A stretch of DNA of 8,904 nucleotides from an uncultured Lachnospiraceae bacterium (GCA_902796045.1 CADBNQ010000141.1:1-8904), one strand, 5' to 3'; positions 1-7,235 are shown, numbered from the stretch's first letter. Made by a program: numbers and translations. The notes: a model not told the origin generated them from the sequence alone.

Positions 1-309
1 CTTTTTATGGGTGACCGACAGGAAAGTGTCCTGGTCCTTACTGACCAGCAGGCTGACATGGTCATAGAGCTGTCTGATCTCTGACTCGTGACGAATGCAG
101 TCCTCAAGCACAGACTGCCGGTAAAGGATCTCCCTGCTGTCCCTGCACATATTCTCCCTTGCCACGACCATAACTGCCGTTTCCCTGATATAGGAATCTG
201 TCCCGGCCATACTTTCAATGACAGCAGACATTTCCAGGTCCTCCCGGATCCTGGTATCCAGAGAGCTCTCAGTCAGTATTCTGTTTTTAAACAAGAGGAA
301 GGCATTCAT
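1..309 (-). CDS. MutS-like ATPase paralogue, N-terminal part (cut by window edge)
   Basis: An open frame of 103 codons starts at the ATG at 309-307 and has no stop before base 1, so only the N-terminus is visible. It begins MNAFLLFKNRIL and then shows DLEMSAVIESMAGTDSYIRE and ILYRQSVLEDC. This is the same pattern as the N-terminus of the preceding gene (DLRIDSVLSMLSHG, then VLFRHAVFQDI), so the two are paralogues. In MutS-like ATPases of this type an N-terminal helical region of this kind precedes the ATPase domain, which would lie outside the window. The start codon overlaps the stop of the upstream gene in an ATGA arrangement. The only Shine-Dalgarno-like bases (AAGG) are about 14 nt away, so translation is probably coupled. 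No mismatch-binding domain is visible in this part. The function is unknown; a partner subunit of the neighbouring ATPase is an inference. Confidence 0.75.
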   Translation of the reverse strand, partial: MNAFLLFKNRILTESSLDTRIREDLEMSAVIESMAGTDSYIRETAVMVVARENMCRDSREILYRQSVLEDCIRHESEIRQLYDHVSLLVSKDQDTFLSVTHKK

Positions 310-1847
310 GTTGATGACCGTATCCTTTCTGAAATCTCCTCATAGGTCAGGGCGTATTTTTGGACCATGGTACGGGCATAAGCCCGTCCGTCAGACTTGT
401 CTCTTACGATCTGATAGGTTCTCTCTTTACGGTCTTCACCGATCTGGCTGATCAGACTGACTGTACCGGGCAGCCAGGAAGAAAGTTCGTTGATGAAGGT
501 CACATAAAGGCAGAGAGAGCCGATCTTTTCTATGCGGGACAGGATCTCTTTTCCCAGCCAGGCGGCATCCTGCAGGGTGGTAGATGAAAACATTTCATTG
601 ATCAGAATCAGGCTGTTTTCAGAGGCATGCTCCAGAATATCATGGATGCGCAGAATGTCATCCTTCAATTTGCCGTTTAAGGTCTCCTGACTCTCCTGCC
701 TCTCAAAATGTGTGAAGATCCGGTCAGGCAGAAAGAACTTTACTGCGGTCCCCGGAACAGGTATGCCCAGGGATCCCAGGTAGAAGAGCTGGCCAAGCAT
801 ACGTGCGTAAGTTGTTTTTCCTCCCTGGTTGGGGCCGGTAAGCACCAGAATATGCTCTCCCGGATTTAAGATCAGGTTGTTGCGTATCACCTGCTGCCCT
901 TCCTTGCGCTTCTGGTCGGCCAGGATCAGGTCGAAGCAGTTGGATGCGATGATCCCGTCTTTCCTGTCTGTGATCATGGGAAAACAGAATCCCATATGGT
1001 CAGCCTGGCGGGGAAGGATGTACTCCAGCCAGACAGTATAAAAGCCCAGATCCTGGTGGTAGGATACCAGCTCCTCCGGTACGAATTTTTCTCTTTTCCG
1101 GTAGAAGGTATCGAGATGGGAAAAGGGCTCCGGGAAGAGCTTCATCAAGGCTTTCAGGATCTCTTCCTCCACCGGATTCATCTCCCAGTTCTGGGCTGTA
1201 GCCGGAGAGAAATCCGCTCTTCCGTGAATAAATTTATCAAAAAAAACATTGATTTCTTTCTCAAATGCAGTTTTTTCCTGCTCGTCAAAAGCATCCGGAG
1301 GCAGTTTCCGAACAGCAATATGGTTATCCCGGACCGTGATGGTGTAGGTTACCTCTTCCAGTTCTTTTTTCAGGGTATCAGTATCTTCGCACAGGGCCTG
1401 GAAGACATCTGACCTGGTGTACTCGGCAAGATCAGACGCAAATTGCCGCAGCCCCTCGGATTGAAGCGGGGCCCGGGTCAGTGTGTCGCACAGGAAGAGA
1501 ACATGTTTCTTGTACTCGATCATCCTGTTTAAAAGATACCTGCTGCGAAGTACCGGCATGCTGAGCCTCTTCAATGTTTCTTCCATGAAGCCCAGAGAAT
1601 CCATCAGCTCCTGAAAGCCAATGAAGACCGGGTGCAGGTCAGACCTCATGATATCCTGAAATACAGCATGACGGAAAAGAACACTGTCCTTGTCCGTCAG
1701 AGGCAGATAGCAGGTGTCGTATTTCAGCTGGTCAGGCCCGTGAGACAGCATACTCAGGACAGAGTCGATCCGCAGATCTCTGAGCAGTTCATCAGAGACC
1801 CTCTCCCGGGGGCGTCCGTATGGAAATAAGATACTGTGATATTGCAT
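306..1847 (-). CDS. MutS-like P-loop ATPase lacking a recognisable mismatch-recognition domain (513 aa)
   Basis: The C-terminal part carries the MutS-type ABC ATPase: Walker A GPNQGGKTT at about 338-346, a Walker B/signature stretch LILINEMFSSTT at 413-424, a switch-like VTFINEL at 449-455, and an end GRAYARTMVQKYALTYEEI typical of MutS-like proteins. The first 300 residues look helical (core/lever-like). They show neither the N-terminal FxE mismatch-reading domain of MutS1 nor the Smr nuclease domain of MutS2, and 513 aa is much shorter than MutS1 (about 850). Walker B has Asn-Glu instead of the usual Asp-Glu, but keeps the presumed catalytic Glu. The start is set by AAGGAG seven bases upstream of the ATG. 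The gene lies 27 nt after azlD and overlaps the next MutS-like gene by 4 bp. Family membership is secure. Involvement in mismatch repair is not, and a different DNA transaction is equally possible. Confidence 0.87.
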   Translation of the reverse strand: MQYHSILFPYGRPRERVSDELLRDLRIDSVLSMLSHGPDQLKYDTCYLPLTDKDSVLFRHAVFQDIMRSDLHPVFIGFQELMDSLGFMEETLKRLSMPVLRSRYLLNRMIEYKKHVLFLCDTLTRAPLQSEGLRQFASDLAEYTRSDVFQALCEDTDTLKKELEEVTYTITVRDNHIAVRKLPPDAFDEQEKTAFEKEINVFFDKFIHGRADFSPATAQNWEMNPVEEEILKALMKLFPEPFSHLDTFYRKREKFVPEELVSYHQDLGFYTVWLEYILPRQADHMGFCFPMITDRKDGIIASNCFDLILADQKRKEGQQVIRNNLILNPGEHILVLTGPNQGGKTTYARMLGQLFYLGSLGIPVPGTAVKFFLPDRIFTHFERQESQETLNGKLKDDILRIHDILEHASENSLILINEMFSSTTLQDAAWLGKEILSRIEKIGSLCLYVTFINELSSWLPGTVSLISQIGEDRKERTYQIVRDKSDGRAYARTMVQKYALTYEEISERIRSST

Positions 1848-1874
1848 ACCCTGTCTCCTTAATCTGGTGTTATA

Positions 1875-2186
1875 TTAAAAAAAACTGAGGATCCGTTCGG
1901 TGATAAAGACTGCCAGACAGGCAGACATGGCGACAGTCAGCAGGCTTTTCTCCAGGTAGGAAAGAAGAACTGCCGTTATAAACCCTGCTATGGCAGAGAT
2001 CATAGAGTCAGTGGAAAAGAGAATAGCGGGGAAAGTCATCGCTGCCAGACAGACGTAGGGTACATAAAAAAGAAAAGACTTTATGTAGGGACTGGTGATC
2101 TCCTTTTTGGCCAGCAGCATGGGGAGCAGACGGATCAGGTAAGTGGTGCCTGCCATCACCAGAATATACAGATAAACATTATGCAT
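1875..2186 (-). CDS. azlD: AzlD-family small membrane subunit of branched-chain amino acid exporter
   Basis: A 103-residue, almost entirely hydrophobic protein with three to four predicted membrane segments (about residues 4-22, 36-57, 60-75 and 80-98). The TYLIRLLPMLLAKK stretch near residues 15-28 is typical of AzlD. In the known family, AzlD works with AzlC as a two-part exporter of branched-chain amino acids or their analogues across the cytoplasmic membrane (Bacillus AzlCD and the comparable BrnFE of Corynebacterium). The length matches the family. AAGGAG lies nine bases before the ATG, inside the end of azlC. The coding regions overlap by 8 bp (ATGCATAA), which suggests coupled translation and equal dosage of the two subunits. 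The substrate cannot be read from the sequence. Confidence 0.92.
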   Translation of the reverse strand: MHNVYLYILVMAGTTYLIRLLPMLLAKKEITSPYIKSFLFYVPYVCLAAMTFPAILFSTDSMISAIAGFITAVLLSYLEKSLLTVAMSACLAVFITERILSFF

Positions 2187-2952
2187 GATTCTTCTCTCCT
2201 TCCTGCGTGCTCTCTTCTTCCTGCTTCCCTCCAGCCGGTTCTTCCACCACAGGTGCGACTGCGGCGGCGATCCCGGCTACCAGCACAGTGATGATGATAA
2301 TAGAAAAACCGGAGGAAATCTTATTCAGATAAGGGGTCACCGTAAAAACAGCGCTCAATGCCATGGCAGAAAGAACAGCCGCCAGGACTCTCCGGTCATG
2401 CTTGGCAGGTGGAATGATCACAGCCAGGAACATCCCGTAGATGGCAACAGAAAGGGCACTTAACACAAAAGGCGGGAGCAGGCTTCCTGAGACAGCGCCT
2501 GCCAGTGTCCCCAGTGTCCATCCGGGGATGGCCATCAGCATGGCCCCGATACTGTACCAGGCGCTGACTTTGCCAGGCTGGCTGGCGCTGACCCCGAAGA
2601 TCTCATCGGTGATGCCGAATGCAACGATAAAGCGAAAAGCAAAAGGTTCATCCCGGCGCAGCTTCTGTGACATGGAGAAGGACATCAGCAGATAACGAAG
2701 GTTGATGATCAGCTGCGTCAGAGCCATCTCGATCAGGCTTCCCCCTGCAACGATAATCTCCAGTCCTGCAAATTGTCCTGCAGAGGTGAGATTGGTCAGG
2801 GAGATCAGAACAGCCTCATGGATGTGAAGGCCGCCTGACACTGCCATCATGCCGAAGGCGAAAGATACGGCGAAATAGCCGAGTCCGATGGGAATACCAT
2901 CGCGAATGCCATTCTTAAATGCTTCCTGGTCTACAGATCGTCGGGTACTCAT
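2179..2952 (-). CDS. azlC: AzlC-family large subunit of branched-chain amino acid exporter
   Basis: A 257-residue integral membrane protein with the family landmarks GIPIGLGYFAVSFAFG (about 19-34), SLTNLTSAGQFAG (51-63), NLRYLLMS (84-91) and FGITDEIFGV (112-121), followed by further hydrophobic segments to about residue 233. It should form the exporter with the overlapping AzlD. I chose the ATG at 2952-2950, where GGAG lies 14 nt upstream, longer than ideal. A GTG at 2967-2965 in the same frame would add five residues and overlap dgt by 7 bp, but GGAG abuts that codon and cannot serve it. With the ATG start, the dgt stop is 8 nt upstream. An oddity is a hydrophilic acidic tail of about 20 residues at the C-terminus (EEPAGGKQEEESTQEGEK), encoded where the azlD ribosome binding site sits. 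Confidence 0.92.
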   Translation of the reverse strand: MSTRRSVDQEAFKNGIRDGIPIGLGYFAVSFAFGMMAVSGGLHIHEAVLISLTNLTSAGQFAGLEIIVAGGSLIEMALTQLIINLRYLLMSFSMSQKLRRDEPFAFRFIVAFGITDEIFGVSASQPGKVSAWYSIGAMLMAIPGWTLGTLAGAVSGSLLPPFVLSALSVAIYGMFLAVIIPPAKHDRRVLAAVLSAMALSAVFTVTPYLNKISSGFSIIIITVLVAGIAAAVAPVVEEPAGGKQEEESTQEGEKNHA

Positions 2953-2960
2953 TGTTTCTA

Positions 2961-4193
2961 TTAACACTCCAGTAATTTGTGAAAAGTTTCTTCGGCAAAG
3001 ACGTCGGTCATCCCGGCAATGTAGTCGATGGCTGCCTGTATGTAGACCTTCTCATCAGACAGTGATCCGTAGATCTTCCTGTTGAGGAAGGGCTCCACGG
3101 TTTCAGCCAGACTATCCGGAATGATGTCTTTCCTGCAGTATCGGCACAGCCATCCGGCAAATTCCTTTATGAGTCGGCGGTGGTAATAATCCTTGCCTGC
3201 CATCTCCCATAAGGTGGCTTCACCCCGGTAGCACTTCAGCAGGATGTCAAAGATCTGCCGGATCACAAGCCTCGAATATGCCTTGTAAGGCTGCAGCCGT
3301 TCATGGTGGTATATAGATTCATAGTTAAACTTCTTCAGGGCATCAAGCTGGTCTGACATGTCCCTGCTGAGACACAGCCCTTTTGACAGAGAGCTGTTTT
3401 CACACAGATCAATGATCATATTGTGCATGATCACCGTCGTGTTGATTGCCTTTTCATTCTGCGCCCGGGCCATCTCGGTAAGCTGTTTTTTCTGCTGCTC
3501 ACTGAAATAGCCGAGTCTTCTGGCATCCTCAATGTCCCTTCCTATGTAGGCAAACTTGTCAGCGAGCTTGACGACACAGCCTTCCCAGGTGGCTGACTGA
3601 TACTGGCCGGCCTTCTCAAACCGGTCAAGGTCAAACAGCTCTTCTCTGGGCCTGATGCCATTTTGATCGATCTCTCCGCAGTGGGATATGATCCCGTCTC
3701 TGACAGCGTAGGTCAGGGAAAGATTACGAAAGTTGTTTTCACTGTCTCTGAGAAGCTCCACATCATCAACAAAATGCACCCCGTTCTTCTCATGCCAGAA
3801 GGGAATGCCCAGATACTCCATGGAGATCTCGGACAGGGTACGTTCTCCTTCATGTCCGAAAGGGGCATGTCCCAGATCATGAGCAATGGCTATGGCATTG
3901 GTCAGCTCTTCATTAAGGCCGAGCCGCCGGGCAATCACATTGCTGACTGATTCGACGTGGGCCACGTGCTCGATCCGGGTACAGATATGATCATTATTCG
4001 CAGCATTGAAAAAGACCTGTGTCTTATGTTTCATTCTGCGGTAGGCCAGCGAGTGCAGAACTCTGGTGTAATCACGGGTAAAGGGACTGCGCAGGTCATC
4101 CTGGCGGCTGTACAGCGGATCCTGCCGCTCTGTGAGCCTGTCGTATTCAGGATGTGTGCTGACCGCAGCAGCCCCTGCAAAAGATCCTCCCAT
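2961..4193 (-). CDS. dgt: dGTPase-type deoxynucleotide triphosphohydrolase (HD domain)
   Basis: Enzymes of this family hydrolyse dGTP, and in many members other dNTPs, to the nucleoside and tripolyphosphate in the cytoplasm. The 410-residue protein carries the HD-domain metal ligands: His76 in TRIEHVAHVESVSN, His105-Asp106 in AIAHDLGHAPFGHEGE, and Asp212 in VKLADKFAYIGRDIEDA. The N-terminal SPFTRDYTRVLHSLAYRRMKHKTQVF (36-61, with key residues R40, R44, R52-R53 and K55) and the C-terminal DYIAGMTDVFAEE are also hallmarks. The start is well set: GGAGG lies seven bases before the ATG. It sits 27 nt after the EIIC-like gene and directly before azlC. Whether it prefers dGTP or is a broad dNTPase activated by another nucleotide cannot be decided from sequence, and many Firmicutes members have not been assayed. 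Confidence 0.95.
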   Translation of the reverse strand: MGGSFAGAAAVSTHPEYDRLTERQDPLYSRQDDLRSPFTRDYTRVLHSLAYRRMKHKTQVFFNAANNDHICTRIEHVAHVESVSNVIARRLGLNEELTNAIAIAHDLGHAPFGHEGERTLSEISMEYLGIPFWHEKNGVHFVDDVELLRDSENNFRNLSLTYAVRDGIISHCGEIDQNGIRPREELFDLDRFEKAGQYQSATWEGCVVKLADKFAYIGRDIEDARRLGYFSEQQKKQLTEMARAQNEKAINTTVIMHNMIIDLCENSSLSKGLCLSRDMSDQLDALKKFNYESIYHHERLQPYKAYSRLVIRQIFDILLKCYRGEATLWEMAGKDYYHRRLIKEFAGWLCRYCRKDIIPDSLAETVEPFLNRKIYGSLSDEKVYIQAAIDYIAGMTDVFAEETFHKLLEC

Positions 4194-4220
4194 AGTTTCG
4201 CCTCCAGTTTGGTGATTCGA

Positions 4221-5312
4221 TCATGATAAGGTGAGATCTCCGTCCTTCACCCAGCCAAGCTTCCGGCAGCCCATGTTGATCAGAGGGGCAAGCACAGCGG
4301 GAAGCACAAAAGAGATAAGGATCAGGCCAATCCAGTCCATGGGTGTGATAGCTGCCTTGCTGCCTGCTTCGATATCAGTCAGCCAGCCCTGGAAGACACC
4401 GATCTGTCCCACAAGGCCGCAGGTGCCCATGCCGGAATCAATGGCAGGGCCATTCATCTTCAGGTGAAACAGACAGGTTGCCACTGGTCCGGTGATGGCA
4501 GAAGCCAGCGTGGGACCGATCCATATCCTTGGATTCTTGACGATGTTGGGCATCTGGAGCATGGAAGTCCCGATCCCCTGAGAAACCAGACCTCCCCATT
4601 TGTTTTCAGGAAAGGACATGACTGCAAATCCTACCATCTGGGCGCAACAGCCTGCCACAGCGGCCCCTCCGGCCAGACCGGTAAGCCCCAGTGCGGCACA
4701 GATGGCCGCTGAGGAAATCGGGAGGGTCAGGGCAATACCTGTGATCACCGAGACCAGGATTCCCATCAGGAAAGGCTGCAGCTCAGTAGCCCACATGATG
4801 ATCTCTCCCACCTTCATGGCCAGCCTGCCAAGCCAGGGGGCCAGAAGCCAGGACAAAAAGACACCTGCGCCGATGGTGACCATGGGTGTAACCAGGATAT
4901 CAACCTTGGTTTCTTTGGAGATCATTTTGCCGATCTCCGAGGTGATGATGGCTATAAAGAGTACTGCAAGAGGACCTCCTGCCCCGCCGAGGGCATTGGC
5001 AGCAAAACCAACAGTGATCATGGAAAACATCACAAGGGGCGGGCATTTTAGGGCAAATGCTATCGCGACCGCCATGGCCGGACCGCTCATGGCCATGGCC
5101 AGACCGCCGACAGTATAATCAGTACCGGCCACTGTGGCTACCGGTGCAGTGAGTATCCCCACATGAAAGAGTGTCCCTATTGTGTTGATGATCGTACCGA
5201 TCAGCAAAGAACAGAACAGACCCTGAGCCATGGCTCCTAAGGCATCTATGCCATATCTCTGCAGTGAGATCTCTATATCCTTACGCTTTAAAAATCCTTT
5301 AAATGTGTCCAT
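4221..5312 (-). CDS. PfoR-like PTS EIIC-type membrane protein without EIIA/EIIB domains
   Basis: A 363-residue polytopic membrane protein with around nine or ten hydrophobic segments. It matches the family described as PfoR or 'PTS_EIIC_2', first noted as a regulator of perfringolysin O in Clostridium perfringens and often labelled a putative toxin regulator. Glycine-rich conserved stretches include TLPISSAAIC (196-205), GGAAVAGCCAQMVGFAVMSF (215-234), SQGIGTSMLQMPNI (244-257) and GPAIDSGMGTCGLVGQIGVF (288-307). No phosphorylatable EIIA or EIIB domain is fused and none is encoded nearby, so a classical sugar-PTS role is not supported. It may be a transporter using partners elsewhere, or a non-PTS carrier. 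The start is firm: AAGGAG lies seven bases before the ATG, 18 nt after the small Cys-protein gene. The substrate is unknown. A link to toxin control here would rest only on the family name. Confidence 0.85.
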   Translation of the reverse strand: MDTFKGFLKRKDIEISLQRYGIDALGAMAQGLFCSLLIGTIINTIGTLFHVGILTAPVATVAGTDYTVGGLAMAMSGPAMAVAIAFALKCPPLVMFSMITVGFAANALGGAGGPLAVLFIAIITSEIGKMISKETKVDILVTPMVTIGAGVFLSWLLAPWLGRLAMKVGEIIMWATELQPFLMGILVSVITGIALTLPISSAAICAALGLTGLAGGAAVAGCCAQMVGFAVMSFPENKWGGLVSQGIGTSMLQMPNIVKNPRIWIGPTLASAITGPVATCLFHLKMNGPAIDSGMGTCGLVGQIGVFQGWLTDIEAGSKAAITPMDWIGLILISFVLPAVLAPLINMGCRKLGWVKDGDLTLS

Positions 5313-5330
5313 TGTATTACTCCTTAAGCA

Positions 5331-5660
5331 TTACATCAGCCCTGTCAGACGCTGTGCTTCTTTTAATTCCTTCTTCTTCACATAGATGGCATAGATCTCG
5401 GAATCTCCTGCAGGTGTCAGTAGATCTGCGGATAATCCAGATCCAAGCTTCTCTCTGAAAGTTGCATCTTCCCCAAAACTTCCACGGGCAGGACAGCTGG
5501 CACAGTTGCCGGTGCATCTGGGCCTCTCCTGATTCACTTTAAAAGCCTGGATCACAAGACCTGCATGGCGGAGAGTCTCGCAGTAGCTGTCGTAGAGTTC
5601 TTTATCTTCTCCCTGCCAGAGCTTTTCCTTGATTGAAAAAATATCACTCAGTAACCCCAT
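5331..5660 (-). CDS. Small unknown protein with CX3CX2C cysteine cluster
   Basis: A 109-residue soluble protein that I do not recognise with certainty. AAGGAGG lies six bases before the ATG, and the gene is tightly placed between the cupin (20 nt) and the EIIC-like gene (18 nt), so it is very probably real. The first 45 residues look helical (SIKEKLWQGEDKELYDSYCE) and then a strand-like GLVIQAFKV. A cluster RCTGNCASCPARGSFG follows, with Cys49, Cys53 and Cys56, plus a single Cys27. The C-terminus EIYAIYVKKKELKEAQRL looks like a strand followed by a helix, reminiscent of the end of small DUF2007-like putative signalling proteins; this resemblance is tentative. The cysteines could bind zinc or an iron-sulfur cluster. 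The spacing equals that of radical-SAM enzymes, but the protein is far too small for that fold. A 66-codon frame overlapping it at 5317-5517 is a shadow. Confidence 0.72.
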   Translation of the reverse strand: MGLLSDIFSIKEKLWQGEDKELYDSYCETLRHAGLVIQAFKVNQERPRCTGNCASCPARGSFGEDATFREKLGSGLSADLLTPAGDSEIYAIYVKKKELKEAQRLTGLM

Positions 5661-5680
5661 AGGTCTCCTCCTTAACGGGC

Positions 5681-6025
5681 CTATGCCTTCTCGATCATCA
5701 CTTTATCAGACTTCACATAGGGGGCAGCCGTCACAACCATTCTGACGATCCCCCTCCCGGAATTGGATATGAAATGTCCTTCTCCCGGCTCGATATGGAT
5801 GTAGTCACCAGTATGAAGAGTGACCAGTTTACCGTTTATATCCATCGTCACAGCACCTTCCAGGACATAAAAGCTCTCCTGCATATGACGGTGAAGATGG
5901 CCTGACACTTTCTCCCCAGGCAGGAGCCGGACGATGCCGAAGTTCATCCGGGGTCCCTGCTCCAGATATTTGGGTCCGTGGTCACCATGACGATACTCTT
6001 TATCATTCTCATTCAGATAATACAT
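5681..6025 (-). CDS. Single-domain cupin protein, metal-binding
   Basis: A 114-residue protein consisting of one cupin barrel. Motif 1 is complete: Gly37, five residues, His43-x-His45, four residues, Glu50, six residues, Gly57. Motif 2 is GDYIHIEPGEGHFISN (73-88), which supplies His84. His43, His45, Glu50 and His84 form the usual set of metal ligands, so a bound divalent metal is expected. Small cupins of this kind serve as isomerases, dioxygenases, lyases or ligand-binding proteins, and the substrate cannot be told from the sequence. GAGG lies six bases before the ATG. The gene follows DUF362 by 25 nt and precedes the Cys-cluster protein by 20 nt, which suggests joint expression with both. 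Confidence 0.9.
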   Translation of the reverse strand: MYYLNENDKEYRHGDHGPKYLEQGPRMNFGIVRLLPGEKVSGHLHRHMQESFYVLEGAVTMDINGKLVTLHTGDYIHIEPGEGHFISNSGRGIVRMVVTAAPYVKSDKVMIEKA

Positions 6026-6050
6026 AATTTACCTCGAGTCAGATATTTCT

Positions 6051-7223
6051 TTAAGAAAACTCAGGTGATTGTATTTTGATGGGATTTCTTCCGGCAAAGG
6101 TGTTGTAGTCATCCGGAACCCAGCCGGGTTTGATATCACAAACAGCCTCCCTGGCTGTGATTTCCCTGTCTTCATGATCCAGATCGATCAGATGATAGAG
6201 GTCATTGCCCATCTTCAGCTCCTTCATATAAGAAAGCTGGCGCAGGCCGTGTCTGGATTCAATCCGCTCGATCAGAGCCTTTCCACCGTCTTCCGGAAGG
6301 GCATAGATCAGGTCGATGCAGGCCTGGTCGAGGGCCAGGATATCGACAGAGGCCAGGATGCCCACATCAGGAGTAACAACCGGTTCAGCGGAAGCCCCCT
6401 CACAGTCACAGGAAACGGACATGTTTCTCATCACATTGATAAAGGCATTATGCTCTCCGAAGTGATCGACGGTGGCATGGGTGCTTTCAGCGATTCTTTC
6501 CATCAGCTCCTCTTGCTTGATATCCCACATATCCGGCTGTCCGGGAGTTGTGTGGATATCTCTTTTTCCGATTCGTCCATCAGCACACCCGATCCCGATG
6601 TTCTTGTTGGAACAGCCGAATCCGCCCTGCACATGTCCCTTGAAATGGGTCAGCGTGAGCATGGAATCGTAATTCAGAAGATTCTTTCCTACATGCATCT
6701 CCTTAAACCATTTGCCGTCTTTTACAGGAAGGGCGGCGACACCGTCTTCATCTGTGATGTCCACCGGGCAGAAGGTCCAGCCATTGGTTTTCAGGGTTTC
6801 CCGGTGGGCTTCAGTCGTATACCTTGATCCTTCGTAGTAGGTGTTGGTCTCAACGATGACAGCCTCAGGAAGCCGTGATTCGATCAGGTCTTTTACCCAC
6901 GGGCGGGGGATGATATTAGGTCCCTTAGCCTCCCCGGTATGCAGCTTGATGGCAATCCTGCCGGTCATCCGGTCGGCCACCTTATCATAGATTTTCTTTA
7001 ATCCCTCCTCACTGAGGTCTCTTGTAAAATAGACGACAGAAGATTCTCCGCTTCTCTCCTCGAAGGGAACATAAACGTCTCCGCCGGTTCCGGGAGAGGC
7101 CTTCACCACACTCTCAGCAGGGTCCATCGTTACCTCCACCTCAGGGCTTAAACCAGCTGTGTTTGTCTGATTACGGTACAGGTTTTTGATCAGTCTCCTT
7201 CTCTTCTTTCTTCTTGTTGCCAC
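6051..7223 (-). CDS. DUF362 family protein with basic N-terminal extension (390 aa, GTG start)
   Basis: Contains the DUF362 core: VVYFTRDLSEEGLKKIYDKV (63-82), IAIKLHTGEAKGPNIIPRPW (90-109), a Gly/Cys-rich block from THFKGHVQGGFGCSNKNIG (192-210) to IGCADGRIGKRDIHT (211-225), and PDVGILASVDILALDQACID (285-304). Cysteines at 204, 213, 272, 274 and 302 fall in or near these blocks and could be functional. No ferredoxin-type CX2CX2CX3C cluster is present, although some DUF362 proteins have one. The biochemical role of the family is not settled. An oddity is that the core begins near residue 62, preceded by a hydrophilic stretch opening MATRRKKRRRLIKNLYR. It has no hydrophobic segment, so it is not a signal peptide. 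The start is GTG; AAGGAGG lies five bases upstream and decides it. This is the first gene of the block after the pta terminator. Confidence 0.9.
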   Translation of the reverse strand: MATRRKKRRRLIKNLYRNQTNTAGLSPEVEVTMDPAESVVKASPGTGGDVYVPFEERSGESSVVYFTRDLSEEGLKKIYDKVADRMTGRIAIKLHTGEAKGPNIIPRPWVKDLIESRLPEAVIVETNTYYEGSRYTTEAHRETLKTNGWTFCPVDITDEDGVAALPVKDGKWFKEMHVGKNLLNYDSMLTLTHFKGHVQGGFGCSNKNIGIGCADGRIGKRDIHTTPGQPDMWDIKQEELMERIAESTHATVDHFGEHNAFINVMRNMSVSCDCEGASAEPVVTPDVGILASVDILALDQACIDLIYALPEDGGKALIERIESRHGLRQLSYMKELKMGNDLYHLIDLDHEDREITAREAVCDIKPGWVPDDYNTFAGRNPIKIQSPEFS

Positions 7224-7228
7224 AACTG

Positions 7229-7235
7229 CCTCCTT
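7229..7235 (-). promoter_or_regulatory. Ribosome binding site that fixes the GTG start of the DUF362 gene
   Basis: AAGGAGG on the minus strand, five bases before the GTG at 7223-7221. No ATG in frame has a comparable site; the next Met is residue 33. Confidence 0.8.

Noticed and set aside
996..1412. Plus-strand frame of 138 codons antisense to the MutS-like gene
   Set aside because: No family resemblance and it lies fully within a gene with Walker motifs on the other strand.
4600..5118. Plus-strand open frame of 172 codons antisense to the EIIC-like gene
   Set aside because: Its Ala/Pro/Ile/Met-rich composition is the reverse image of a hydrophobic membrane gene; no independent support.
5317..5517. 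66-codon frame overlapping the small Cys-cluster gene
   Set aside because: Alternative frame on the same strand without its own ribosome binding site; the 109-codon frame has a near-perfect one.
6069..6827. Long plus-strand open frame of 252 codons antisense to the DUF362 gene
   Set aside because: It mirrors a well-supported gene with clear family motifs, has no recognisable domain and no ribosome binding site; a shadow frame.
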